Source: Salminus brasiliensis
Taxonomy: Eukaryota > Chordata > Actinopteri > Characiformes > Bryconidae
Direction: 5' to 3'
Length of the DNA: 64,000 nt
Assembly: GCF_030463535.1 (NCBI RefSeq)
Contig: NC_132896.1
Span: forward strand, 25,915,709 to 25,979,708
Notes under the pieces: generated by a model
What the model saw: the letters and a program-made list of their open reading frames with translations, nothing else
Database searches by the model: none
What the model was told of the DNA's origin: nothing
Shown: piece after piece, positions 39,531-53,253 of the stretch
Layout of the letters: each line of letters begins with the position of its first letter
Numbering within the stretch: the first letter of the stretch is position 1
Translations under genes and position numbers: made by a program

Positions 39531-39722
39531 GGTCTCCAACCCTGCTCCTGGAGAGCTACTTTCCTGCACTGACTGACTTTGGATCCAACCCTAATCCACT
39601 CCACATAATCCAACTAATTACTGCATTCAGAGGTTGATGATTGGCTGAATGGGGTTTGTTAGATTTGGGTTGGAGTCGAAACCAGCAGGAAAGGTCTCCA
39701 GGAGGAGGGTTGAAGACAACTG
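39531..39722. mobile_element. MITE family C next to the M3 exon
   Basis: Left ggtctccaaccctgctcctg followed by gagagct is the inverted complement of right gtctccaggaggagggttga, with short mismatches. The element is about 190 bp and lies 75-266 nt beyond the donor of exon 39798-39996. Confidence 0.8.
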
Positions 39723-39773
39723 CTTTAAAGGATTAAGCTCAGTGCACAGGTTTATGTCAGTTCAGGAGCTTTA

Positions 39774-40022
<249 letters not shown>

Positions 40023-40781
40023 TTACCATTTTAAAAAAGGCCAGTTTCTACAAGTGTAATCAGAGTCATTTATTACCAAGTCCATTTTCATATTCAGGGA
40101 ATTTGCTTATAGAATAAAATACTGAAAACATATAAAAGACATATACAGACAACTCAGAGAACCATTTAGATTCCTTCCCAGGTTAAAGGGTTTCTTGCAC
40201 TAGTGCAAAGCATTTTTGTAGGTGTTTCTATATAAAACACGTTAATAAAACAGTTCTATTAAGTGCCAAAAAGGGCTCTACCTTCTTCATCAGTCTAAGA
40301 ACAAGTGTACAAAACAGATCCACGTGGAATTTGCCACCACAAATCTCATCCTACAATATCTGCGGCTTTGTGTATACAAATATATGCAGCCCAAAAATAG
40401 CTAACTATTTCATAGCTCTGAGATTACCCTCCGAGTTAAGCCTAAACAGGCAAACAGATGGAGATTGAGAAATGGATCAGAAAGTCGAATGGAAAGCTCA
40501 TGACAGATCATTATGGGAGAAGACATTTTAGTGTCAGAGTGATGCATGTCTGACAGCTGGGTGGATTTTAAAATATTCTATGTAATCAGTAATGATGTTA
40601 GCTCATCGCTCACAGTTCTTCAGAATGCCTGAAATGACCCCAGACACTACATACACTGTGTGTGATAGTACCCTTACGAAACAGATTTCTGTATCTAGAC
40701 CGGGCTCATCTATTGTAGTGCAACCATTTTTAGAAGAAATATTAACCATTTATTTTCTAGACTAACAGGTGACTATTTCTG

Positions 40782-41535
40782 CTTTGTTCAAGTGGTGCCA
40801 TAGAAAGACCCTGTTTGTAATAGAGATGTGTGAATGTCAAGGTCTCCCTCTGTGCACCATCAGGCCCTTGCAACTTATCCAGAATGCAGCGGCACGGGTC
40901 GTCTTCAATGTCTCTAAATTCAGCCATGTAACCCCACTGCTGCGTTCTCTTCACTGGCTTCCTGTAGCTGCCCGCATCAGATCCAAAACTTTGACGCTGG
41001 CCTACAAAGCCAAGAATGGACCAGCCCCTCCGTACTTGATGGCAATGGACAAAAGCCGATCCGCACCAAGAGCCCTTCGAGCTTCAAGTACGGCTCGACT
41101 CGACTCGCCATCCCTCAAAATCCACGGAAGACAAGCGTCCAGGCTTTTTTCTGTCCTGGCACCAAAGTGGTGGAACTAATTTCCCCTGGGTGTCCGAATG
41201 GCAGAGTCGATCGCTGTCTACAAACACAGACTGAAGACCCACCTCTTCCAAGAATCCTTAGAAGAAGAGTAGAGTATTATGGTCTCCTTATTTTAGTCTA
41301 TTCAAACTATAATTAGGGTATTCTTGAGTAAATAGCGAAGCACCTTTGTAAGTCGCTCTGGATAAGAGCGTCTGCTAAATGCCGTAAATATAAATAAGGC
41401 ACCTTTTCAAGCTTTAAAGACCCATCAGTTGATGTAAAGGTTCTTTACACTCACAAATTCAAAACCAAAAGTAGTTCTTCTAATATGGCATCGCTCAAAG
41501 AACCGCTTGAAGCACCTTTATTGTCAAGAGCTTAT
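40782..41535 (+). mobile_element. MITE family B interrupted by a LINE insertion
   Basis: The left part 40782-40840 (gtggtgccatagaaagaccc, then taatagagatgtgtgaatgt) and right part 41397-41535 (atggcatcgctcaaagaacc, then gaagcacctttattgtcaag) are the two halves of a family B element. The LINE fragment lies between. Confidence 0.8.
40841..41396 (+). mobile_element. LINE-2 type retrotransposon, 3' end of ORF2 and tail
   Basis: The frame encodes LQLIQNAAARVVFNVSKFSH, then VTPLLRSLHWLPVAARIRSK, then LTLAYKAKNGPAPPYL, the C-terminal part of an L2/CR1-clade ORF2 protein downstream of the reverse transcriptase. A stop TAA at 41177 replaces the expected Glu after KWWN; the same frame then continues to HRLKTHLFQESL. 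The 3' end is AAGTCGCTCTGGATAAGAGC, then TCTGCTAAATGCC and an AATATAAATA tail. It is 5'-truncated, as usual for LINEs. Confidence 0.85.
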
Positions 41536-44500
41536 ATGAGAGGTGTAGATGTTCATGAACATGTGCACTGCATCCATTCACATTCCTATGAACGATCTCT
41601 CAGTAGGGAAGAACAACATGTTTGGGTCTAGATCTTATGACGTCTGTAAAGTTTGGAATTGTGCCCAAGGAGATAACACGCATGGTTAATTTGGCCTTCT
41701 GTTCTTTGAGGAGCTCTTAAGGTTATTAACTGAACAGCTCCTATTGATTTTAAAAAGCTTTTGGTAATTGCAGCCACTAAAATCTGAATTTTATTGCCCA
41801 TTGACATTATAATCCCAACCCCAGAATATATGAGCTGCAATTAGTTTCCTATTTCCCAGCTAAACAAACAGGGCTTGTTTCCAGGTGGAGTTTACAAGTG
41901 CACGCTGATGGCTTGGGCTTGCATGACTGCACGGACCTGTCAGTCTTGCAGTCTTGTGAAATACATAAATGTCACGCTGCTCTGCAAACTTTTATGGACT
42001 GATGCAGTATAATTACTGGATTTGAGATTAAAATGTCAACATGGTCTTTAGTGGTACTGACAACATTGTTGAGCAATGTGAAAAGGGTGGGTGCTTTCCA
42101 TTTAGCTAGGTGATCTCAGGGGAAACATCACAGCCTACCATGGCAACAATAAAGTATATTTAGGAAAAACACTGTAAGTCCCAAGTCATATTATAGATAG
42201 ATTTTATAATCTTAACACTTATTAGATATTTATTCCACATTAATTAATCAGCCCTGTTTAATAGGATCAAATAGGTTATTTCCTTTTTGTACTGCGTTAG
42301 CTTGTTTATTGATAAGCCCTTTTGTCTGCAGTATGTTTTTGGACTGTTGCTCCGACAGCCTCCACATGAGAAATATGGGCGAACGTGAAGAATGATCAAT
42401 GACAACCTGCTGCACAATGGAGTCCTAATTAATCAGCTTCCTGCTGTTGTATTTAGGAATAGCGTGAAGCATTTTTCCAAGCGCTTGCAAAGTACTGCAG
42501 AGGGAAACACTAACAGTGATGAATAAATGAAGTGGATGCGTAACTCATAAAAGCCCAACAGTCACAGCGACTGTCGGAGCTGTTCAATCTGTCACGAGTG
42601 TGAAACTATAAACTATAATCTAATGAACTTTTAGCCACAAAGAATGCTTCGAAGATTTCATACTTCAGGGCTGCATTGCAACTGTGCGCAGTTAGCTAAA
42701 TCAGCTAAATCCCAGTCATGAGGTGCTTCTGGTTGTTTTGGAGGCTCTCGGAGCAATAGTCTGACATTTTATTAATGAAAGCTGTTTTTATAAGTGCCCA
42801 GAGTCAACTTAAGTCATCAAGACCACACAATTTAGCTTAGCACAGCATAATTAGGGAAAGTCAATGACAGGAAGCTACAGTAAATCAAGAAAATGACTTT
42901 TCAGACTTTCTAACTCCAAGAGCTGAGATGCCATTAACATCACTAAACAGCTCCACGGCTAACTACATATGCTGCATTCAGCTGTTTCTATTGGCACCTT
43001 AAACAGTACACTGTGACATACATATGCTCTAGCATGATGAACTTTCAGCAATATGGCAGTCACTTCCCTCTCATGCAGGGAAATATAAAAAAAAAACGGG
43101 CTCAAAAGCTATGCTAGATTGCAATCTATGTTCTATTAAGCATGTCTACATTGCTCAGAACCAATGTTAACAGTATGTATTAATGAAAGGCCTGTTCTTT
43201 AATAACCTACCATCTATAGCTTACTGTAGTAGTGTATATGATTTCATAGCCTGACGTAAAATGTATCTTTTAGGGTACATATAAGACGTGGTGGAGTACA
43301 TCTCCAGTGCCTTTAGTTAGATAGTATAACTGAAGGTTAGTTAGATAGTATAACTGGACCTTAATTGGACCTTTGAGGGTACATTCAAATCACTGGGAGA
43401 CAAAAGCATAGTGGAGTACCCATTTTCTGACAGTACTATAAATTTGCTATGCACACTGAAAGAAATGGCACTTTACGTTTACATGATCACAAGTGTGGCA
43501 AGAGGGTGCAAATGAATACAATATGTTATAGAGAAACAACTAAGTGGTCAAAGAAGGCATTTAATTTGTGTGCAAGCACTTGCCACAATTGAACCATGAA
43601 CCATATAACTTTTTATCTTTAAAGGCAAATGTGAAAATGTAAAAGGTGTCTGTTCTCGATGCAACACAAGACATTTACTTTACTATACTTTACTATAATT
43701 AACACTCTGGAGTCTGAATGGTGGTTTCCTAATTTCAGAAAAAAGTTTTGAACAATCTCAGCTCTCACTGTAACAAAACCCCATGTGACTTACAGCACTG
43801 TGTGAAGAGATACAGACCCTAAACCGGAAACATAGAAATTGTGAAAACAAATCTTTGCACCTTTAAAACTTTACCTTAGCTTCAAACCAGTGGAATGTAT
43901 GAATAAACCAGTGTCAGTTTGACACAAACCCATAGACGGACGCACAAATCCAGCAATTACTTTTAAGAGGAAGATGACGGACACATGAATCCACCAGTTA
44001 GACACTGTGGGAGGCAGAGACGATTATCTTGAGCCATCTTCATAGCTTGTAACCCCGGATGTCAGATACAATTTGGCAATGAGATGCAATGGAAAAGGCG
44101 TTCTCTACAGATTCAGGAAATATTCAACCTGTATTTCTGAGCTGTATTATCATTAAGATATTATTATCAGATTTGACGTGCTGGTGCATTCATAGACTCC
44201 AGAGGGTTAAGCAAATGTACACTTTTGACTGAATTGTTCTGTTTTAATGATATACAAATAAAAATGAGTTATTTTTTCAAATTAAAATATTCTTTTGATA
44301 TGGTAATGAAGCTGTCTAGGGGTTAATACGGACCAGCAATCCAATAACTGCGTTGTTGTTATTGCATTACATACAGATTCTTAGTGCCAGTAAACAAAAC
44401 AACGGAAGTATATGAATCCCATATGAACCATAAAAAGTTTGCAGTGTTTCCAACTGAGCATTGATTTTGGAATACAGATCCTGTAATCCTTTTACAACAT

Positions 44501-44574
44501 CATAGCTAGACTCTTAAAAGTGGACTGCAATTACTCAATGTACCCAGGCCCTAAAACAATCCAATTAACTTTTA

Positions 44575-45069
<495 letters not shown>

Positions 45070-46004
45070 CTAGGAAAAGGGACATGCAACAACATTTGTT
45101 AGCATCCACAAATGCACAGTATCAATAAAGACCTGCTTAAAGAGAAGTGAATGGAAAAAGATGTAAATCGGTGACTCTGTTTACGTTGGAAATTAAGTCG
45201 TTATCTGTATTCAGTATTCTGTATCAGTAATCTTCTTCACTGGATTGAGCTCATCAGACAAACTTGCCCCAGAGTGTTAGCTTGAATGCTAAAAAATGGG
45301 GACATGGAGTATTTTCACAGACCCTAATATGTGGGTAGAGCAAAACAACAGTGGGTATGGGATTCAGATTCTAAATAAACCATTTGCCTTTGCCCTGGGG
45401 TACATTTGCCTAACAGTGGAAAACCTATTATAAGTATACTGTAAAAAAAATAATAACACATCAGAGATGCAGCCCCCACCACCCCCCACCCACCGAAAAA
45501 AAGAGGACATCCACTGCCTCAGAGCATGTGAAAAAGACGTGCAAAGCATAAAAGTGGTTTTGACTGCGGAACGCATAAATGGAAGCTGAGCTTTCACAAA
45601 CGATTCAGCGGCTTGAGCCAAGCTCCTTATGCTGACCTCCGCTGTCGGAACAGGCTTTGAGCTGCAAATCTTTTATTTGGCTAACTAATGGAAGAAATGA
45701 TGCTGTGCTAACTGGCAACATTAGCTTTCATTATTTGACCTATTCACGCCTTGCCCACAAATACATTCTTTGAACTGTTGCAAGGCTGGACATGTTTTAC
45801 AGAATGCTGATGAAACTTTCTCGATGCTCAACCTAAAGAGAAACTGTAGTGCAGAGCGGGCTGGCAATATCCAGCTATACTTATTTCTTATGCAACCATA
45901 GGTCATATTTTTAGGATACAAATCTCACCCACTGTGAGACACACCCAGTGCACCATTGCTAGCTAGCTGAATTAACAGCTAAGATAAAAAGAAATGTGTA
46001 TATA

Positions 46005-46560
46005 TACAGTTTGGAAGTACATACACTTATCATGGACACAAATGTTCATATTGGGCAAACTTGCAAATGGCCTTTTAACTAACTAAACTGCTAGTGATCG
46101 TTATTGACTAAAGCTGGTAGCCTCTCTAAAGGGTTTGCTTGATAGCACTCGTTGGACTGACCAACAAAACAGTACAAAAAGTCCCAGTAAGGAATGATTA
46201 CAAGATCATCTGTTCAAACAAGTACAAGTCACTGGGAGGTGTAGAGACTTTGACAAGGTCTGGATAAAAAAAAAAACATAACTGTCATCCTCAGCTGAGA
46301 GGAAATTGGTTCAGATGGTCAGAAAGGCACAGGCCTGCCATGAACTGGCAGCGAGTTTCACATTTGGACAGAGAGGCTGCCAGTCAAGAAAGAAAATCCC
46401 TGCTGCAAAAAGTAAAGTTTGCAGATGAACACATGGACAAAAAAAAATTCATGGATGGATGGGGCCAAGCCAGTTTGGAGGACTAAAGGTGCAGCATTCA
46501 ACCTCAAGAAGGTTGGTGGTGGTAGAACCTTGCTATTGCAGAAAGTGGATGAAATAATGA
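46005..46560 (+). mobile_element. Tc1-like transposon remnant, internally deleted
   Basis: The order of blocks fits the 5' part of a fish Tc1-like element: cagtttggaagtacatacac, then gcactcgttggactgacc, then catctgttcaaacaagtaca, then gctgagaggaaattggttca, then gaactggcagcgagtttcac. Stretches are missing between blocks and no frame remains. Confidence 0.65.
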
Positions 46561-47389
46561 AGTAGGAGAATTGCCTTGGAAAACCAGGAATAAATGATAG
46601 GCATAAATGATGCTAAAAAAACAACACTTGGATGAAGTGAAAAAGTTGGCAAAAGCACACAGTGCAGTACAAGCAATTCCACAGCTTGAGCCACAGCTTG
46701 AACTCCCTGTCTTGACCTCCACTGCCGAAACAAGGCGAGGAGACTTTTAGCCGGTGAATCGTTTTCCCTAACACTTCTTTCCTCATGCGTCACAAACTGC
46801 TGCTGCTATGGGAGCTGGGGACTTTGAGGCGTGACAACCGGATGCCGTAGCAGTTCCCACCATGTTTCTCTGGGGCATTGGAACGTAAGGTCAGTGAGAG
46901 ATTCCAGATTTTGGAATGTGGAAGTGATCAGTTACGCAATAAAGCAGGATAAGGTCAAGGGAACTTGTGCAGGTGAGCGGTGGTTATAAAAACCATGCTG
47001 CAAATATTCATTTCCTTTTGTCTTGTAGTGAGTAGCGAGTGGGACTCCGGTGTACTGTCTCAATAAATCATTGAATAATTTGCATATAAATAGCTAATTA
47101 AGCGTCTACCAGAAGTGATTTATCGGTAAGGCAGAAACATGCTTCGGATCTCTTCCTCCAGCACTACGGATAAATAATTGCATGTGATCATCTTTTTTGA
47201 CTCCAGGCTCTAAATATGCAATGTACACATGTGTGCTGGGGCAACTGCCAGCAGAGTAGGCCTACATTACTGTGTCCTCTACAAACTAAGAAGAAAAGAG
47301 GCAAAGAAAAGAGAGCCCACTCAACAGCACTGCATCCCAGCTGGCCACCAGTGTCGACAGATGCTGTTATCTGGTTGAATGTAGGTTGT

Positions 47390-48040
47390 GACGTCCGGTG
47401 ACCAAAATGTAATGTCAGGACCACGTCTAATGCCAGTGTAAATTTGCAATAAAAAAGTGATGACAACTGACGTTGATATATTTTTGGTATATAAGTTGTG
47501 ATGTGAATTAAGCAAAATCCAACGTCTTTCAAACGTTTTTCTCACTTTGGAGCTTGATGTCAATCTAATGTTGTTTTTTGCTGGTTATGTGACTTTCAAC
47601 CCAAATTCTGCATCTGTCAAAATGTCTTTGCTAAGTGGTTTCTATTGCATCCCAGGTGGCTGCTATGCTGTTGGTATGAAATTCCTGGTGGTTGGTAGGG
47701 TGTTACTTTGCAGTTGCTATGGTATTTCAGGTGGCTGCTAAGGTGTTCCTAGTTTGCTGTGGTATACCAGGTGATTGCTAGGGTATTCCTGGTATTCCTA
47801 TGGTATTTTAGGTGGTTCCTATGGTGTTGCTATGGTACTACTATGTTACTACTATGTTACTAGGGGGATTGCAAGTGGTTGCTGTGGTATCCCATGTACT
47901 TGGATGGGTGTTACTAGTGTATTTGTAGTAAAGTTAATGTTTGTCTAACATTGGCGCTTGACATCAACCCAACGTTGGTTTTGCTGGTTATGTGACTTTG
48001 TTTACTGATCAAAATTCAACGTCTGTAAGATGCTGGGTTT
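47390..48040. repeat. Minisatellite-like block flanked by a duplicated 80-bp unit
   Basis: 47640-47900 is a degenerate tandem array of units of the type ggtggctgctatggtgttcc. On both sides are related sequences (ttgctggttatgtgacttt at about 47578 and 47985, each preceded by gatgtcaatctaatgttg or gacatcaacccaacgttg). The arrangement looks like an element with an expanded internal array. Confidence 0.7.
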
Positions 48041-49854
48041 GGATGGCAGCCTGATTTTTATCAGACGAGTGCAGCTTCTTTTTGACTGAGCCTGCTGGGA
48101 TCAAGCCATATTCAGAAGAAGGTTTTTCATCTGCATTTTCTTCTTTATCTGAAAAATGTGGGTCTACAGAGAACCTTGGTTTTCTCCCTCAAGCTTGTGC
48201 AGTGCTACCAAAACAAATGCTTAAGGGTAACAGTGTTTTTTTTCTAACACACTTCAGCTTTGTAAAAAAAGAAAAAGATAAGAATCGACTGCCGCCGGTT
48301 AGACAACGTTATCAGCAGGAGTGTTTAACTGACTCATCAAATAACAGCTTCTGTTCCAAAGTATTGATTTGTGGAAAGCATCTCGTTGTGCTTCATTGTC
48401 ACTATTGAAATCAAAATGAAAATAAAGAAAACAGGACCCTGAGAAAATAGGTGCATATTTTCTCAACTGGTAAGGCTCGAAAAATAAAGAAATGAATACA
48501 CGAATGAATAAATTAATAAATCAAAAGAGATTCTTATCAGAGCCCCGCATCAAGCTCCATAATAACCACTTCGTCCTAATGCGGTTCTCACTGTTCCAAT
48601 CAATACCGAGGACAAATAAGCCATGAAAGCAAGCATGTGAGGGTAACCTTTTGAATGCAAGGAGAATCAAATGAATATTACTGGTCAAATGGTCAAGCCA
48701 CACAGGCAACCATTACTTCTGAATGTCCGGATTGAAATAACACCGCAGGTATTCCAGCCAGTGGCTTATAATAAGAATATTTTTCTTCTCCTCCTTCTTT
48801 CCCCCGAGTGGAGTTTTTCCCTCATTTTGAGCATAATTCCGAGCGTTAGCACATCAAAACCAGGCAATCTCTCTGGCTGATGGTTAGGAAATTGAACAGA
48901 TGAGGTAAACCCGACCCTCATGCATTTTGTATACAGCCCCTCTTTGCGGGGGGATGTCAGCCCACGCTATTGGGAATGATTTGCCGGGGTTCGCTGCATT
49001 TACAGCACAGGAGCACTCGAACTAATGTAAAGGCGGATGCTTGGCTCGGTATGATGTTGAAGAGGGGCTTTGTGGTGTAGCAATGCTGAGATGAATCGAT
49101 GAGCAGCACGCTGTGAAGCAGCGGGTTGCGGAACACAATCTCAGCACCAAACTTTGGCTTAAAGGGATGTAGTTTGAGAAAGCAATGCCAATATGGCGAA
49201 TGGGCGCATACAGTGACGTCATGCTAACTGGAATCTATAGTTTCCGTTAAATGACGCTTCCTTGCTCTGTCCTGGAATCAGGGGATGTGGAAAATTCAGA
49301 GAAACTTAAGTGAGCTTAAGTGAGAGCATGGGTCAATTGTCAAAATCTTACCCAAACAAATGTATGAAAGTAAAGATATCTAAGAGAAAGTAAATGTATC
49401 TACAATTGGACATATTTGAGTATATTCATGTAAAAATGAATGTATCAGCATTAAATTCACGTTATGATGGGAATGAGCTCATCCTTAACCCTCATAGCTT
49501 AACCCTTTTTTAGCAAACTGTGTGTGTGGGTGTGAAGACTAACAGTTGGTATTGTTTCTTGCACATAGACAAATTAGCAGAGTACTGGATGGTTTAATTT
49601 TACGTAGATAGAAACATTTACATGGTAATGTGTGGGAAACTAAACAGGCAAAATACAAATTGGAAACTTTTGTTATGAGTATTTTAAAGATCTAAATGAA
49701 AATGTAAGGAGTAAAAATAATACAAGTGTACTACAAATCATCCAAACTAATACTACCAGAATTATAAAAGTGTCCTTCCTGAGGAAAACGAAAAATTCCC
49801 ACATCTGAGCTTTTCGAGGTCACTAGGGTGAAACCCTATAAAAACCTAGTATCC

Positions 49855-50045
49855 CAGGTGTTTGCCAAGCTATTTCTATGTAGTTGCAATGCTATTCCTG
49901 GTATTTGTTGTGGTGTTATTATGCATTTGCTATTGTTTTTAATGTGGCTGTGAAGGTGTCCCAGGTGGTTGCAAAAGTGCTGTTATGGATGTTCCTATGG
50001 TACTTCAGGTGTTGCTATGGTGGTTGTTATGGTATTGCATTGATG
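49855..50045. repeat. Second copy of the GGTNGCTATGG-type minisatellite
   Basis: Degenerate units such as ccaggtggttgcaaaagtgc and caggtgttgctatggtggtt match the array at 47640-47900. Confidence 0.65.
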
Positions 50046-51292
50046 CTTTTGCACTCAATTTGTCCTATAAAAGGGAAACAATAGAATAACAATTGTTGCT
50101 GCATGGAAACGGTGTTTGCGATCAAAAAGCTGTATAAAAGCCCAAATCACAAAATCAGCCCGAAAAGTGTGGATATCTCAAGTTCACCAGCAAAAGTATG
50201 GCAGAAAAATCTACAAAAATTATGTAAATTGAATTACTATACAGTTACCTGTGGCTTTGCTTCACCCAGTGTTGCTAAGGTGTTGGTGGACAGCGATTTT
50301 GCTGCCACAACTGTCATACATACGTATATGTATAACGATGCCAGCTAGTATAAACCAGTGCTCAGCCAATATAGGCTATTTTTGTACCCTTAGACAGCAC
50401 AGACAAGGCTGTAAATGCATTTTCACGCAAACACTATAGAACACATCTGCTATAAAAGCTACGATCAGTGCTGTGTGTTCCAGGGGATGAGAAGACCTCT
50501 TTTCTGATTATTTGATACCCTGCATCACTACTCATATGCAAAATCATGTGGAGTAGAGCTGAACTACACTGTGCAGCTCAGATCTCAGCACTCACAGTAG
50601 CATTGCTGCTCTCCACTTGCTGTTGCTGCCATTGAAAACGAATTGAAAACGTTTCCGGCTGCTTTGTGGCTTTCATCAGCAGTGTGCGCACACAGTTACT
50701 TAAGTGTTTTGAGGTTGGACAAGCTTTATGGAAGCCTGGCGAAAACCCTATTATGAGCAATTGCAAGAGCATTTTTAGAGCATGTTTATTTAAAATGACG
50801 TTCATTGTCAGATATGGAAACGGTCACAGTGTCAGACTGATAGGCTGAGTGCAGTTTTTTACTGTACAACTGAAACTTCTAAAACTAAACATCACATTAA
50901 TATGCTAAGCAAGATGTTCACTGGCTTCAGCTGGTTTAGCATTACTAGCAGGGTAATGTCGTAGGATTAGCCAACAACATTTTGCTTATTCATAAATTCA
51001 TAAAAATTGAGCTATATTAATAAATATGTAATGTAGTAGGTGACATCTTAAACTAACCGAGCCACAATTTCTCATTAGCTTCAATTGCCAGCTAGCTTGC
51101 CCAACCTAACAATAGTAGTCATGGAAGTGGGCGGAGCATGGGTAGGCCAACTGTTGCCTTGAAAAATGCCTTTTCAAACCATCTTCTAAGATTATCTGGA
51201 TACCTGACCTCGTAACATGTCAGCTGACCAATGGAGGGAGAAGAGCAGATTAGTGGAAAGTTGTAAAGCGGTAAGAAAGAGCTTGTACTCAC

Positions 51293-51499
51293 CCCGTATA
51301 CTAGTTCACCCACCATCCCGTTCCAGGTCTTGGTCTCAGGGTCGCGGGCGCCGTATTTGCCGTCCATGACTATGGACAGCCTGTACTTAATCCCAACGTG
51401 TTTGGCTATCTCGGAAGCTAAATCGACACAGTAGCCTTCATACTTGTCATTGCCTTCCAGATGCATATGGTTTTTCTTGTACATCACATACGGAGCTTC
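51293..51499 (-). CDS. gria3: gria3 coding exon, ligand-binding domain S1 (69 codons)
   Basis: The acceptor is ttgattaacag|GAAGCT and the donor GTATACGGG|gtgagt. The exon reads [40 protein letters not shown], then [20 protein letters not shown] and GMVGELVYG. It is S1 of the ligand-binding domain. The tyrosine of EGYCVDL corresponds to GluA2 Tyr450, which stacks over the bound agonist. GMVGELVYG is near invariant in AMPA receptors. At 207 bp the length matches the orthologous exon. Confidence 0.98.
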
Positions 51500-52117
51500 C
51501 TGTTAATCAAACACACGCTGGTTTATTGTCACCCATGCACGGCGGTCACCAGAGCCGACCGACAGCTGACCAGTCAAGCATCTAGCATGCAAGGGGCGTG
51601 CTGGGTTGGCACACATCACACTCACACTCATACACCCATGCTCACTTTCTCTGTTGTGTGGCTCTCTCTCTTTATTTCTCTCTCCTTCTCACACACTCTC
51701 TCTCTCACACATAGACTGACAGACAACATGGACACACATAGACACAGGACGGTTGAGACAGAAGAAGCAGATATGGGGTCAAGTGGCTAGGACCAATGAG
51801 TGGTCACAGCCCGGACCCCTAGGTTAATGCACCCAGCCCCTACTAAGACCAACATGGTGAGAAGATGAAGGCAATTGGTTGCTATCTCAGTTTCTCGCTC
51901 TCTGTCTCTCTCATACACACACTACCATTCAAATTTTGGGAATCGATTATTATCAATATTAAGATACTGGATCCTAGGCTTGAGTTAGTTTTAGGATTAG
52001 ACTGCATGACATATGAATATGAGCAGTGCAGGATTTGATGAGCAATGTGCTGGAATCTAACCATGTTAATATAAAACTGAATGCTAAACATCCCTTTACC
52101 TCCCGGAAGAACCACTA

Positions 52118-52495
52118 CAGCAGGGTTCTTCAAATTCATCCTGGTTCCTCTTTAAATTTGTTCTGGAGGGCTGGAGTTTGGTCATTTTGCCATGCAAACA
52201 CACCATGACCGAACTGCCTGTCAATTACCAGGTGTAGTCGCAAGGAAATCACCAAACCCTGCTCCAGAACTGGATTTGAAGAACTTAAAGTTATGAGAGT
52301 GAAACACTGAAGTATGGACAGACAGAACTCAAACATCTAGACCAGAGGTCTTCAAATCTGGACCTTGGTAGGTGTGACACTATATGCCCAATCAATTACA
52401 TTAACATTACCTTAACCTCCAACGTGAACATTTCAGGGCTTCAGAATTCAGAGCTGGAAACTGGATTCAAGGTCTAGATTTAAAGACCTGGGATC
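52118..52495. mobile_element. Two adjacent inverted-repeat elements of family C type
   Basis: Element 1 (52118-52290) has cagggttcttcaaattcatc against gaactggatttgaagaactt. Element 2 (52340-52495) has agaggtcttcaaatctggac against gtctagatttaaagacctgg. They are similar to each other and arranged head to tail. Confidence 0.65.
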
Positions 52496-52539
52496 TAGAC
52501 TGTTCTCCGCCCTGGTACCTAGGTCTGAACACCCACAGT

Positions 52540-52910
52540 TTGTCCAAACAGTAGAGAGATATCTATCTTCTAACCTCTCCATTTCTGTCCTTCTGTCCTT
52601 GTATTGAGATGCCCTGTTTGTGTCGTGCTGCCCTGACCAGGCTATCCACTTCTGTGCAAGTGACTGTACCTAGTTTAATCAGCTCTCCTTCTACGATAAT
52701 ACTGAGCATGTAGTGTCCTGCACTAACTCCCACTCTCATTCTCTATCAATAACCCATGGCTTGCTCCCACATTAGTCATAGTTCTCTATTATTTTACTTA
52801 TTTTACCATTGTTCTTTCTTCCTTTTGCTCCGAGGGACTTTTTCCTTGCTGCTGTCACAAGTGGCTTGCTCAAAAGAGGCCTTTGAATTGAATTTGAATT
52901 GAATTGAGAA
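52540..52910 (+). mobile_element. Retroelement 3' tail-like sequence
   Basis: The block ctccgagggactttttcctt, gtggcttgctcaaaagaggc and the terminal ttgaattgaatttgaattga resembles the 3' UTR and tail repeat of fish LINEs. No coding part remains. Confidence 0.5.
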
Positions 52911-53015
52911 GCATTTAAATGAAACTTGCCCTTTTTTAAATGTCTTGTATAGCACTTATGTAATGTCTTATACCTGTATTGTGTCCAGACTCTTTCTGTC
53001 TTTTTCTTTATGTAC

Positions 53016-53018
<3 letters not shown>

Positions 53019-53077
<59 letters not shown>

Positions 53078-53132
53078 TAGATAGATATATAGATATATAG
53101 ATATAGATATAGATAGATAGATAGATAGATAG
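53019..53132. repeat. Compound (AT)n(AG)n(GATA)n microsatellite
   Basis: AT units to 53059, AG units to 53077, then GATA/TAGA units with AT interruptions to 53132. Confidence 0.95.
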
Positions 53133-53253
53133 TCACTGTTGTGCAAAAACATTGCATCTCCATTTTTGCCGTTTTTCTCTTTTTTATGTATAATTTTAAT
53201 GTTCATCATGTCAGAATGTCATGATGAATGGACACATAGAAATGGTCCAAAAG

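Larger units (their letters stand above)
45070..51292 (-). other. gria3: gria3 intron between the S1 and M1/pore exons
   Basis: This 6.2-kb intron contains a Tc1-like remnant (46005-46560), two minisatellite-like blocks (47390-48030 and 49855-50045) and a repeat-free block at 48530-49010. No other exon was recognised. Confidence 0.9.
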
